Source: Solenopsis invicta (lineage: Eukaryota > Arthropoda > Insecta > Hymenoptera > Formicidae). From it: 64,000 nt of DNA. Location: the NCBI RefSeq assembly GCF_016802725.1, contig NC_052671.1, positions 9,157,501 to 9,221,500 of the forward strand, written 5' to 3'. Positions 1 to 10,321 of the stretch are shown in pieces. How positions within the stretch are numbered: the stretch's first letter is position 1; every line of letters starts with the position of its first letter. The position numbers were made by a program, and so were the translations under genes. The notes beneath the pieces are model-generated. The model did not search any database. It was not told where the DNA came from and saw only the letters and a program-made list of their open reading frames with translations.

Positions 1-3000
1 CCCGGAGTGACCCAAAACGAGAGGCGATTGGAGATAGGTATTAGATCTCAACCGTTCGGTTCCGCAATCTCGGAGGTGCAAATCGGGCAATATTTTTTTT
101 AACCTCGTTCAATCCAAACAAACGTAGCGTTGGTGGACGGTGACTGGTGTGCGCGGCGACTGATTTCATCTCCGAACGCCACCGATGAAATCACCCTCCC
201 GTGGTGCGTTTCGAGATTTTAATTCCTCCCGAACGTATTGCACGTACATCCATCCATCGCTCATTAAATCATAACGTTTATCATTCCTCGTTTTCAATTC
301 CTTTCTCACGTGGAAAAAAATCACCAATCTCCGCGTCCTTCTGACTCTCTCTTTCTCGAATTGCTCGGAGAGAATGAACGGCAGATTGCGCGTCGCAAAA
401 AAGGCAAAAAAAATCCATCGATCGCAGATTATTTGTGCAACATAAAGTGCCTCGAGCTAGATCCAATATCTAAAGATCCTAAACCGTGGTAAGATCAAGT
501 CACACTGATTTTGTCGTGACTTTCGTATCTCCTTGGCCAATCGCGATGACTGCAATCGATATACATTTGACAGGAGAACCTCCAGGATTTCCTAATGCCG
601 AACGTATAACAAGAAAATTATCCACTTGAGGGACCTCCGAAAATGGAAACGGGAATGCGTGGAAAGAAGAAGAGGAGGGCTGAAAGATCGCTATAAAGGT
701 GGGGAGGGTAGTTTTCTACGATCCCGTAAGGTTTACAACAATGTCCGGTGGTCCCAAGACTGGTGTCCTCTACGATACAATGGCCACGAAAAATCATCCA
801 TTATCCGCGCGAGATCCACGCATAGAAGGGAGATGACGAGAGAAAGATGGAAAGAAGTTAGTGAGGTTGCAAGTTCGGGCCCCATGGACAATGATGTACG
901 CCCCATATATCACCCGACTGATTTTTCCGAAAAACGGAATCAATGAGTCTCCGTCGAAGGTGCGGTAAAGAAAAGGTGGGATTCCATACCGGTTTTCGAG
1001 TCACCTTTTCGAGCTGATAGAACACTTCCGATTCTGACCATTATGGAAGACGAGAATTTGTTATTCTCACTTCAAATTCTTAGCGGAAGTGCAATGACTT
1101 GTGGATACTTTATGATACTTTACATCTTTACAAGATTTAACAAGTTCAGAGATTTTGTAAAGAATATTGAGAAACCGGCAATATTTTTAAGAGCCAATAA
1201 TTCTACTGTTAAGAATAGAAATAATTATAGTATTTTCTATTTAATATCTTCTATAAAAGGAAAAAAGCAGAAAAATTATTTAAAAACGGACGATCAACAA
1301 TACATATATAACGGAATCTTCGATTATTTAAAATTCAAATTCGCGCAGTTTCCGTACGAAGGACTTATTTTGCATAATTGCTTAAAATTATACACGGCAG
1401 ATGTGTCAAGGCGATTATTTTACTTTTAGAATTGTGTGCAGATTAAAATCAGCATTTTTATGATTCAGTAAATAAGAGATACGCGCATCTTCTGTTTAAA
1501 TGCCTTATCCCCCAATAGATGAAGTACGGACTCACGATCTATATCATCGAACCCGCACATTCTTCCATGACGCCGGTGTATTATATATATATGTGTATAT
1601 ATATGTACGTATATATACATATAAACGCGCGTGTATCGCTCTTCGATTCCAGCCATAGCCAAAACGATTATAATAACTATTTTATCCGGCGCGGATCTGG
1701 GCCATTGTGCCTCTCCATTCTGAAAGTCATAACACGATGCCTGTACTGCCCTTCGGAAACTGCCTCAACTGTGTTCCCCTTTTGGCTGTGCTATACCACG
1801 GTGTAACCTGGTGTATCATGAATTTCAAACACACACACATAGAGAGACGTGCGTGCCCAAGGATACGGACACGGCGACCGACACAATCAGAGTCCGCCCG
1901 TGACTATATTTCTCGCGCGTACGTATGCGTGCCTCATATACAATGTGTACTGTAACTGTATATGGGGATGTGCGAATATCTATATGCATATGCGTGACAC
2001 ACGTTACGCATATGTAGACGATTATCTTCTAGGTGTACGTACATAGGTACAGTAAGAACGAAATGCGTACACGGAACATGCATTATCATATGCACAGGTT
2101 GTCTCGGAACTACGAAACGTAGTCTTAATGACAAATTCCTTGGCAATCTGATTAGCGATACTGATCTGTTGAAGAATCATTTAGAGAAAATTTCAAGAAA
2201 TTGAGAGGGAAACACAGTTGAGCATCTTAATGAAAATTATGAAAAATATCCAATTAAAAATTTTCCTATAATTATTCAAATTTTAATAAAACATGCGATT
2301 CTGCTTATCTAATCGCACACTGGCAAGAATGTACTTCATGAAAAGTACAATACTTTATTCTTAATTGCTTGCGATGAGGAAATCGATCCCTCAGCATTTT
2401 AATAATAATAAGAAAACGGCGACGCTAAAGAGCAATCGATAGATTTGTGATTGCGACTGAAGATCGCATTTTTGAGACACCCTATATTCAAGCACTAGCG
2501 ATCATGGTCTCGGGCTCTGACACTGGCGCACGCATACACACGTATGAATACGCGCGTCTGCGTGCGTATCGCGGCGGTGGCACACATCGACCACCAGCAA
2601 TATTTCACGGCATATTGTTGCCATCTGCACACGCAACCCTGCGCGCACGACAGAATGCACGACGTAGGAGAGACGCGCGCTTTTATTTATCTGCTATTTA
2701 TTTGCCAACGCGCGCGCTACCGAAGCACGGTACCCCGACTCACGACCCTGCCGGGGACAGATTTGAAAAGTTATTAATCGTTCTGTTTTGGATAGGAGTG
2801 CCACGGCACTCTCTGGGCCCCCTCCCAATCGCCAGACGAGCTCCTTTTATGCGAGCTGCCGGTTAACCAGATGACGATGGCGCATATTGGCCGTGCGAGC
2901 GAACGTGCCCCTTTCAATCAGCGAGAGAGGGTTCCTCGAGAAGGTGTGAATCGATGGGTGGAGACAAGCCACAAAAAGTTGAAATCAAGTCAACTCTTTC

Positions 3001-3037
3001 GCGGAATGGAGGGAGGACGGATTGAGACGAGAGAGAT
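1..3037. other. Non-coding sequence, probable upstream opa intron (5' part)
   Basis: No exon could be supported here. The first opa exon in the window opens with a splice acceptor in the middle of a codon, so this stretch should be the end of a large upstream intron; that is inference, because the preceding exon is not seen. Contents are mixed-composition sequence, a TA/TG tract near 1580-1624 and a CpG-richer part at about 2440-2960. The longest open frame (1043-1429, + strand) is AT-rich, unrecognised and lacks splice or start context, so it is not called. Confidence 0.5.
1580..1624. repeat. TA/TG/TACG microsatellite
   Basis: Alternating purine-pyrimidine tract of TA steps with interspersed TG and ACG. 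It is simple-sequence DNA and produces spurious short open frames on both strands. Confidence 0.85.
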
Positions 3038-3193
3038 CCCAGTCGACACCGAGCATCAGCTGTATTATATCTGTGTTCAAATTTTCCACTCAACAATTTA
3101 AACATAATATGTTGTGATATTACATTTATATTATTGAGTGCGAATTTTTCACATATACATATGTAATGTAGCTGATAGTCAGTGTCGACTGGG
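3038..3193. mobile_element. Foldback (palindromic) MITE-like element, 156 bp
   Basis: The two halves are inverted copies of each other. The left end begins CCCAGTCGACACCGAGCATC, and the reverse complement of the right end begins CCCAGTCGACACTGACTATC. Similarity continues with gaps for about 70 bp per arm to a centre near 3116. No coding capacity is present. The structure is that of a foldback MITE. No unambiguous target duplication was found, so the transposon class is unknown. Confidence 0.7.
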
Positions 3194-4089
3194 GTGCGCA
3201 CGGTGTGTCGTTGACTCGCGCAAAAATCATAAGATAGTCGAACGTTCAAATTATTTGACAAGAATATTGCGGGCCCCGGCTTGATAGCTTATCTTTCCTC
3301 GCGAATATGTATAAGACGCTTCATAAATATTTACGTCGTTGCGAAATAAATATTTCGCATTCCGTAAATGCAATATCACGATTGCGGGATACGCCTTTGC
3401 GATCGAGATAACGAAAGTGTCGTAAAGTCCGGCAATTGAAATCTTTCCGGTGGCGAATAAAGAAAAAAACGTAGTCGCAGCGTCGCGAGATAAGAGGTGA
3501 CGCCGGTGCGTGGGACCGTTATCTCCACAACTTCATAAATATTTAAGACGCCTGCTTTGCGTATGATGCCATCACAGGCGTTCGGACTGGCAATACCTGA
3601 GCAACTTGAATAAAATCTGTATCGTGGCGATGCGCGATCTCTTTACGATGATACATCATGTAAAGTTATCACATTATTTACACGTTAGAATAACGATGTC
3701 GTTATGCCCGAAAGTTTAATGAGCGATTCTAAGAAACACAAAGCCGTTTACAAGATCAGCTGCAGTTTTACGCTTCGTAAACAAATCGTTTTTAGCGTAA
3801 AGTAAGCGAAACGATGGCTTCTGCCGTCGCTTCGAGAAGGAGAATCTATTCATTCGATAACTGCCAGTGTAGTCAATCTGTTTATTTTGCAGACTTCATC
3901 ATCGAATAAAAAAATAAAATAAAATAAAAACGAAAAATTTTTAAATATTTCTGTATTACATTTTAATATTTGCCAAATATTTTGCGAGTTTTTATTAATA
4001 AAGATTTTTCCATTAAAATTTGCTGGAGAAAGGAAAGAGAAATACATGGACCCTACACCGGTCGCGTCCCCCTCAACACTCATTTTGAT
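3194..4089. other. Non-coding sequence with a repeated 15-mer
   Basis: No gene seen. The 15-mer CTTCATAAATATTTA occurs perfectly twice on the + strand, at 3319-3333 and 3531-3545, 212 bp apart. Both copies contain a TTTATGA-like core (reverse strand) of the kind bound by Caudal or Abd-B homeodomains. The rest is AT-rich with mixed CpG content. Confidence 0.45.
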
Positions 4090-4149
4090 TTTTTATGCGT
4101 TTCGGTAACACATATTCCCAATTCTCGCCGCGGCTCGTCTCCGCAACTT

Positions 4150-4445
4150 GTCCAAGGGTGAGAGCCGCCATTTTTCCCATAAAAAATCCGCCAAGTTCGC
4201 GCTTCCTGTGTTCGCGCGTCTCTGCTCTCCTCGAGAGCGCAGCGCCAGGAGGAAGCTCCGGAAAAGGGAGTAGAATACGGGGGTGTGGACCGACACGGTA
4301 AAATATATTCCAGTCAACTTCCGTTGGAAATAAATAAGAGTCACGCCACGCGATCTCACTGCGCCCCGACAACGGCGGCCATTCGTGTGCAGGGGACCTT
4401 ATCTTTCGATATCTCTTTCTCTCTCTCTTCCCCTCTCTTCACCCT
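4150..4445. promoter_or_regulatory. Candidate Pho/YY1 plus GAGA regulatory patch
   Basis: Two GCCAT-core sites of Pho/YY1 type are visible: GCCGCCATTTT at 4164-4174 and GGCGGCCATT at 4374-4383. A polypyrimidine CT/GA tract lies at 4403-4442. In insects, Pho and GAGA sites together are typical of Polycomb response elements and of some promoters, and opa is a developmental regulator. Position is about 400-700 bp upstream of the zinc-finger exon. The function is inference; motif clustering alone is weak evidence, and a simple CT repeat cannot be excluded. Confidence 0.3.
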
Positions 4446-4839
4446 AAGCTAAGAGAAGCCATCGAGAGGAGTTCCGCCGCCACTCATCAAGATATACAGA
4501 GATCAAGATGAGACTCCCTCTCTGTAACGCGCTTGCGTAATCGTTCTTTAATTACTAACACCTACGTAATTGCGAATTCCGTTCTTCCTAATATGTTCGT
4601 AACACGATGATTATTCATGATTAACTCCGATTCATTTTATAATCGGATATTATTTATAATACCATTTGTACAAATCTTTGGAAATTAAATTCGATTCAAT
4701 CATTTCGTTCATTCTCTCTTTCTATATTTTACATTATATTTTAATAATTTTCTTTCGCGGAACGTTATACTATATTGCATGTGTGTGTGTGTACAATTGG
4801 AATATTATTGACCTGTGCCGTTACAATTTCTTCTTTCAG
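4446..4839 (+). other. Intron end and splice acceptor of opa zinc-finger exon
   Basis: AT-rich intron sequence with a short TG run near 4780. It ends in a pyrimidine-rich tract and CAG at 4837-4839, a good acceptor for the exon that starts at 4840. The upstream exon must end with the first base of a Gly codon. Confidence 0.7.
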
Positions 4840-5009
4840 GCGAGAAACCTTTTAAATGCGAGTTTAGTAACTGCGACAGGAGGTTCGCGAACAGCAGCGA
4901 TCGAAAGAAGCACAGCCACGTCCACACTTCGGACAAGCCTTACAATTGTCGAGTGTCAGGATGTGAAAAGTCCTACACCCATCCCAGTTCGCTACGCAAA
5001 CACATGAAG
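4840..5009 (+). CDS. opa: odd-paired (Zic family) exon: zinc fingers 4 and 5
   Basis: This 170-nt exon encodes part of a Zic-type C2H2 zinc-finger transcription factor that binds DNA in the nucleus; opa is the insect pair-rule and head-patterning member. The first two bases complete a Gly codon, and 56 codons follow. Finger 4 is C-x4-C-x12-H-x3-H, with the Zic-typical core [16 protein letters not shown]. The linker TSDKPY is the Zic finger 4-5 linker. Finger 5 contains [14 protein letters not shown]. The last zinc-binding His of finger 5 is not in this exon: reading crosses the intron on a codon boundary (AAG|GTATGT) into VH at 7924. Fingers 1-3 must be encoded upstream, outside the window. 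If the intron were retained, the frame would end after VCLPG and finger 5 would lose its final His. Family identity is very secure; orthology to opa is supported by the C-terminal exon. Confidence 0.96.
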
Positions 5010-6166
5010 GTATGTCTTCCGGGTTAATCACGAAAATAGTTCGGCGAGCAGATGAGAATGCACTACTAGGAATTCGAGTCTATCGTTTACACATTTGGGC
5101 TGCTTGCGCAAGCCACACGCTCAGTAATTCGACTTTAGTTAAAAACAACTTTAAGAGAAGGAAGAAAGGGAATGTTAGCACGAATGAGCATAACGGAAGT
5201 TTAAATCACGCAAACTTATTTTAATAGACAGCTTAATAGATAGAACTGAATATTACGATTATGATACGAAATATCTACATTCAAAAACTGCAAATAGGTT
5301 AACGTTGGATTAAAAAGACAGTTGAAAAGGCGCGTGGTCCCCATGATCAACCGCGACGATCACGTTCCGCTTGTACCAAAACTTGGATCGCTACTTCGCG
5401 TATACATTCTTTGGAATGCTGAAGATTGTAAAAATAATGAAACAAAACTGTACACCGTTCCTACGACTGCGGTGATTTTTTCGCATGAACGATCGCGGAA
5501 TCTTAATAAGAAATTATCTCAGCACGGAAAGGCAGAAGGAAAGGTAGGGAACCGTGCAAAACCCAACTTCCGAGATACACGCGTGATAGGTCAGCTTCAC
5601 CAGGAACGCTTTCGCTACTCCAAGGTTTTCGCAGACGTGATTCGCGGAAGGCAGTCGTCGAGATTTGCTCACTGAATTATGAAAGAAGGACCGGAGAGAT
5701 GGAAACGGATTCTTGATCCCCGTTGCTTTCGTTCTGGACTTCTTGGGTCAGGCCAAGGTGCTACTCTCTCCGCTGATCCTTGTGATCTCAGTCTCGATAT
5801 CTCGACGATCGACTCCAAGTCCCCCAGTGTTATAAGTTCTTCGCGAAATGTACCGTATAAATCAAAAATATGTTCTGTATATTATACGAAATACACGAAA
5901 GTCATCTCTTCTGGGAAAATGATAGGTAACTTTTAACGATACGTTGCAGTTATGAGAGGGATTTTGCGCATAAATTATTATGAGCAAAATCTATCGATTG
6001 ATCCGGATTCAGATATGTATAATTAACAGATTTATTATAACTATCTAGATTATCGTTCTTTTCTGACCTTTTAACAAATTGACACTGCGTATACATATGT
6101 AGAGCTAGAATTATACTTGATATTTAACAATATTTTTTGAAACAGTTTTATACAAACAAAAATATA
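5010..6166 (+). other. opa intron, 5' part
   Basis: The intron begins with a consensus GTATGT donor at 5010. No exon or RNA gene was seen; the open frames at 5322-5675 and 5679-5936 are short and unrecognised. Composition is moderately AT-rich up to the inverted-repeat element that starts at 6167. The whole intron is 2914 bp (5010-7923). Confidence 0.7.
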
Positions 6167-6486
6167 GGGGAGAGTAGGGTAAATTGGACCTAGCTACAGT
6201 TTTTGCTCTCTATAAGGCGCAAATAAAGTCCGATCGTAAAATTGAAAGTGCTAATAGAAAGATAATTTAATTTCCTTCATTTTTGCTTGAGACCATTTTG
6301 ACATATCTCTCATCTATGTTAAATTATAACGGAAAATGTAAAAACGCTTTTTTCGATCCAATTTGGAACTACTGGTTCCAAATCGGACACTCCTATGTTT
6401 ATCAACTTTTAAATAGAATTTCAAAAGATTATAATGTATTTTTTTTAGTATTGAATAAAAACGAGCAATTTGATAGTAAAAATAAA

Positions 6487-6494
6487 CATTTTAT
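6487..6494. repeat. Left target site duplication of nested MITE
   Basis: The octamer CATTTTAT directly precedes the MITE terminus CGAGGGG and is repeated at 6891-6898 directly after the opposite terminus. This is a perfect 8-bp duplication. Confidence 0.9.
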
Positions 6495-6890
6495 CGAGGG
6501 GGAATTCACAACCCAAAATTTTGTACACCAATGCCGATTTTTGGCATTGCTGTAAAACACTGCCGACATTTTTGTACACTGCCGACAATGCTTATTGTTA
6601 GTCAATGCCTACAATGCCGTCAATCCTATATTAAAATTAAGGCAATGCCATGCAATTATGAACACTACCGCGTGCCCATTATCATACACCAATGCCTGCA
6701 CAAGAATTCTAAAGCTTTCCCGAAGTATTCAAAAATTTTGGTGCTCAACCCCATGATCGACTCTGAAGTGAGCTCACCACTCCCCAACCACTGACGACAA
6801 TGCCGTCAATATTATAGGTCACTGCTTACTTTTTTCGGCAGTCCACTGCCGAAATTTTGTACACCAATGCCGGCTGTGAATTTCCCCTCG
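6495..6890 (+). mobile_element. MITE family 1, copy A (396 bp, 8-bp TSD)
   Basis: Terminal inverted repeats are CGAGGGGGAATTCACAACCC and, from the other end, CGAGGGGAAATTCACAGCCG. Perfect 8-bp duplications (CATTTTAT) flank it, the target-site length of hAT-like and P-like transposons. The interior carries a dozen or so short motifs of the form AATGCC or CACTGCCG in both orientations, reminiscent of subterminal transposase-binding repeats. There is no protein gene; the open frames inside are shadows shared with copy B. Copy B at 62519-62922 is its inverted, nearly identical partner. Nested inside the 6167-7512 element in an opa intron. The non-autonomous hAT-like assignment is inference from TSD length. 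Confidence 0.92.
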
Positions 6891-6898
6891 CATTTTAT
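6891..6898. repeat. Right target site duplication of nested MITE
   Basis: Second copy of CATTTTAT, directly after the terminus CCCCTCG; pairs with 6487-6494. Confidence 0.9.
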
Positions 6899-7517
6899 TA
6901 AAAAAAAAAAAAAACAAATTAGTAACAGTTTATATAGTTAGACGTTTTCGGGTCATGTTGTGATATTGTTATTATATAATTAGAGTCAAAATCAATAAAA
7001 TTCATATTCCGAGTCTGATAATTCATAATATGTTACTAATTTAACATTTCCCTAGAACGGATTTGGTCGGGTTAGGATTTGGTCCTAACCAAATTTGATC
7101 GGCTGATTGCCAGTGTTACGATCAGGTTGCAATTCCGACGTAAAAGTCCGATTTGGACACGAGTCTCTTCGAACTTTGGAACAATTTTTACAATAAACCG
7201 TAAAAAAGATCACAAAATAATTGATATTTTTTAATTCTACACTCTTTAATTATCTTAAATCAATTATCTTTCAAATTTTTAACACTTTTTAATAATGTTT
7301 TACAAGGATTTTTTTTTTAAATTTTGTACAATGACTGAAAATACATATTTGCGTTTATTCTGTGAATGATTTGACAGAAAACTGTCAAACTGCTGTCACA
7401 TATTCGGTGTTTTATAAGGACTTTACATTATAAATGGCATCCAAATCTGCTTAACCGTATTCATTTAAATTAAAAAGATTTGGAACACGATCCGATTTAC
7501 CCCAGTCTCCCCTACCC

Positions 7518-7831
7518 TATAAACGCTACAATATTATTTAATACTACCTAAATAATATTTTTGAAATATTATTTCATAATATTTCATAATATTTGCATAA
7601 TAATTCACATTAAATTTTGAAGAAAAATAATATTCGTAGAACATTTTTATAATATTCCATGAATATTGCAATAATATATCAGGAATATTATATAAAGCAG
7701 ATACGTTTGTAACATTAAAATAATACTTCTATAATATTAAAAAATATTATATTCTCGGAATATTATTTTAATATTATTTTAATTTTTTAATAATATTCGT
7801 ATAATACTCTAAAAATATCGTAGCGCTTATA
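7518..7831. mobile_element. Foldback AT-rich MITE-like element, 314 bp
   Basis: The left end TATAAACGCTACAATATT matches the reverse complement of the right end TATAAGCGCTACGATATT with two mismatches. Between them is a dense series of TAATATT/AATATTA words that can pair internally. It directly abuts the preceding TIR element and ends about 90 bp before the last opa exon. No coding capacity. Function unknown; a transposon origin is inferred from the inverted structure. Confidence 0.6.
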
Positions 7832-7923
7832 GAGTAATACCTAACATCTTTTTTTACAATGGTAATGATAAAATTCGTCATTACAGTCGTCTAATGCAAT
7901 CCTTTTCCGATGCTCTCTTTCAG

Positions 7924-8247
7924 GTACATGGATTACCCGAGGGTAAAGGAGGAGGATACGAGAGCGAGGGAGAAGAGAGCAGCAGTAGTGGGGGTAGTCT
8001 GTCGGTGACTGGTAATACGGAATCATCCCAGCCACCTCCGATCCCGCCAAGGACAACAACCAATCTTCCGTCTACGAATCGAACTCACGATCCCTCGCTT
8101 CGTGGAGCTGCGGAGGTGACGGAATGGTACGTTTGTCAGGCACCGACAGTCGGGCCTCAACCAGGGCCCCTACCTGGTCCACCACAGCCGCATCATCTTG
8201 GTCATCATTTCAATCAATTGATACACCACCAAGCAGCCGCTTATTAG
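7924..8247 (+). CDS. opa: odd-paired (Zic family) terminal coding exon
   Basis: The exon follows a CTCTTTCAG acceptor ending at 7923 and encodes 107 residues plus the stop TAG at 8245-8247. The first two codons, V-H, complete zinc finger 5. Next comes an acidic/serine segment (YESEGEESSSSGGS) matching the region just after the fingers in arthropod Zic/opa proteins. A Pro-rich linker (SSQPPPIPPRTTT) follows, then TEWYVCQ, a motif I recognise from the C-terminus of insect opa. The tail is rich in Pro, His and Gln and ends HHQAAAY. It is much shorter and less homopolymeric than the Drosophila opa C-terminus. Splicing from 5009 keeps the frame. Confidence 0.95.
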   Translation, partial: VHGLPEGKGGGYESEGEESSSSGGSLSVTGNTESSQPPPIPPRTTTNLPSTNRTHDPSLRGAAEVTEWYVCQAPTVGPQPGPLPGPPQPHHLGHHFNQLIHHQAAAY

Positions 8248-8760
8248 GAAATATCGAAGGATCGAAGTTGTGACCAAGTGAGAGTCTTTCTAAAAAAATC
8301 TCCGTTCCTATCCGTTCACCTCAATTTGATGATGTGATTTCTTGCTGAGGATGAGTTTCGTCAAAGGAACTACAAATGACAATCATCTGTCGATTTATCG
8401 AAGATAATCCTTCGAGGAAATATTCGGGGACATGCCTGTGGCGAAATTTCGTACTCATCATATGATGTACTATTCGGGCTCCGTTGGCGCCTTATATAAA
8501 GAAGCTCATGGATATTTAGAATGGAGTAACGTATTCGCTGTAAGCATCACTCTAACGTTTTCGACATCATACAAATTTAAAGAATATTTCAACACATTTT
8601 TGAGTAATATAAGGTATATCATATAATTCATTCATTTAAAATGTTTCTAAATTAACGATTATTAAACAAAAAAAACATTTTTCAACGTTACTTCTTTGTG
8701 AAGAGGACATTTTGTGATATATCTCTATTATTTCAAATAAAATCACATAATCTTTTCATA
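8248..8760 (+). other. Probable opa 3' UTR
   Basis: Non-coding sequence after the opa stop. Possible polyadenylation signals are ATTAAA at 8661-8666 and AATAAA at 8736-8741. The true 3' end cannot be fixed from sequence alone and could lie much further downstream. The small open frame at 8432-8626 is not considered real. Confidence 0.5.
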
Positions 8761-10091
8761 TCAAACGATTCTTCTTGACATTCTGCAAATATAAATACTA
8801 ATACTATAAATTAATTAAAAAATAAAATACTTTTCTAATATTAAATACATGAAACATTATAATACAAAAATATTATTATAACAATATTATAACAATAATA
8901 TAAATATGCACTTCATAAAAGTAATATACATTGCTTAATCTTTAGAAAATATTAGAGTAATGTTAAAAAACATTAAAAAATATTAGAAAGTAATAGAAAT
9001 TATTACAAAATATTTTTTTAAAATTTTTTATCATGACAAATTCATACGCAGAATATCATAAGATTTTTATTTGAAAAGTTCATGTGAAAAAATCATGGGA
9101 TTAAATTTAAAACACTTTTAAATTTAATTTTGCAAGTGATAGTAATTTGAAAATTTGAATTTCAAATTTGGATTTAGAAGCAATTTCTAGAAAATTAATG
9201 TTTGTCCATCCCACGTTCATATCTTTCAAGACTTTTTGTCTATGGTATCTTTTAATTTCAAAGCACGGTTGCGTTTTATTATTTATCTAACGATTTGATT
9301 TTACTCTAATTTATCTTTTTTCCTTTATGAACATTGTTCCTTTATATCAGAGCTTAGCAGAAAGTTGCTCATTTCAGCTGACTTTCAACTTAAAACTTTC
9401 CCTTTTTTTTACCTTACTACTTCCCGCGCAATCCAATTGCCGATTGACATTTGGACTGCGTGCAGATTGGTTAGATAAAGGGAATAACACTAGCTGAAAA
9501 TGTGCCGAAATGTGCATTTTTTGTCGAACTCTGCTTTACGTAAACACTGTTGGCTAATCTGATTCGAACTTTTGTCACTTTTTGTTTCTTCTAACTTTGC
9601 ACATGAATTTAACTTTTAAAGTGCTCCACACATAGGTTCTTTCACGGTGGAGTTTGTTCATTTTTCGCAATTTTATAGTTTATGTGATCAATAGGCTCTG
9701 AGAATTGTAGTTTAATCTACAGAGAGCATGAAAATTGAGAACTTTTAAAATTACAAGATGTCCCAGATTTATCATGATACCCGTTAATAAGAAAATAAGA
9801 ATCATTTATGCTTTATGAGTTTTTGAAGAGTTTGTAACAAGTGGCACTGCCATAAAAAAATATTCATCAGGATTGCGCATCAGCAAATCAAACTGTTAAA
9901 AAATAGTTTAAATTAAAAATTTAGACGTGATTATTTTCTTTTTGACCTTCTGACATATAGATGATGACATTGTGCGCGATTTAGTGTAAAATAATTCACA
10001 AAATTTAACGGAAGAGACTATTGAGAGATTCAACATTGACAGATCGTATTTCGATATTTAAAAAAGAAGTTACATTCTGAAGTTTGCTATA
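8761..10091. other. AT-rich intergenic sequence
   Basis: No gene or RNA recognised. It is very AT-rich to about 9150, with poly-A/T runs and short TAATATT-type repeats near 8870-8900, then more mixed sequence. The words near 9756-9790 (GATGTCCCAGATTTATCATG) resemble ends of decayed DNA transposons but no partner end was secured. Confidence 0.5.
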
Positions 10092-10321
10092 GAGGGTGTC
10101 TAATAATTAAAGATTAAACTCTTGCATAGAGGTACATACAATAGAATAGACTAAATTGAAGTTGAAAAGTCATGTACCATTTTGCAATTGTAAAGTTATA
10201 AATTAATAACTCGTTATCTATTGCGAAAATCGCAAAATGGTACAGAACTTTTCGACTCAATGTCAGTTTAATCAACTCTATTTCTATGCAAGAGTTTAAT
10301 AATTAATTATCAAACACCCTG
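10092..10321. mobile_element. Long-TIR palindromic MITE (230 bp, TA duplication)
   Basis: The element is an almost complete inverted repeat. The left end is GAGGGTGTCTAATAATTAAA. The reverse complement of the right end is CAGGGTGTTTGATAATTAAT. The arms stay similar for about 105 bp, including the shared words AAACTCTTGCATAGA and GTACCATTTTGC. A TA dinucleotide flanks each side (10090-10091 and 10322-10323), as expected for Tc1/mariner-type insertion. Related to the half copy at 11251-11340. No coding capacity. Confidence 0.8.

Larger units (their letters stand above)
6167..7512. mobile_element. Non-autonomous TIR DNA transposon interrupted by a nested MITE
   Basis: The ends form inverted repeats. 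The left end is GGGGAGAGTAGGGTAAATTG (6167 onward). The reverse complement of the right end is GGGGAGACTGGGGTAAATCG (from 7512), with three mismatches over 21 bp. Subterminal inverted matches around the motif CCAAATCGGAC also occur (6377-6389 and, inverted, near 7148-7156). Without the nested 396-bp MITE and its 8-bp duplication the element is about 942 bp. No transposase remnant was recognised. It lies wholly inside the last opa intron. The superfamily is not assigned. Confidence 0.7.

Noticed and set aside
1043..1429. 128-codon + strand open frame as a possible receptor-like gene
   Set aside because: AT-rich, no recognisable domain or membrane pattern, no splice context and within a probable opa intron.
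4815..4839. ATG at 4815 as a start for the zinc-finger frame
   Set aside because: It is upstream of the CAG acceptor in intron sequence, and known Zic proteins have fingers 1-3 before this segment.
6531..6794. Open frame MPIFGIAVKHC... and its counterpart at 62638-62934 as a conserved protein
   Set aside because: Both are readings through the two copies of one MITE; similarity is explained by recent duplication of non-coding DNA.
7894..7923. Upstream ATG at 7894 as start of the C-terminal opa open frame
   Set aside because: It lies in the intron and pyrimidine tract; the acceptor at 7923 and the required V-H completing zinc finger 5 fix the exon start at 7924.
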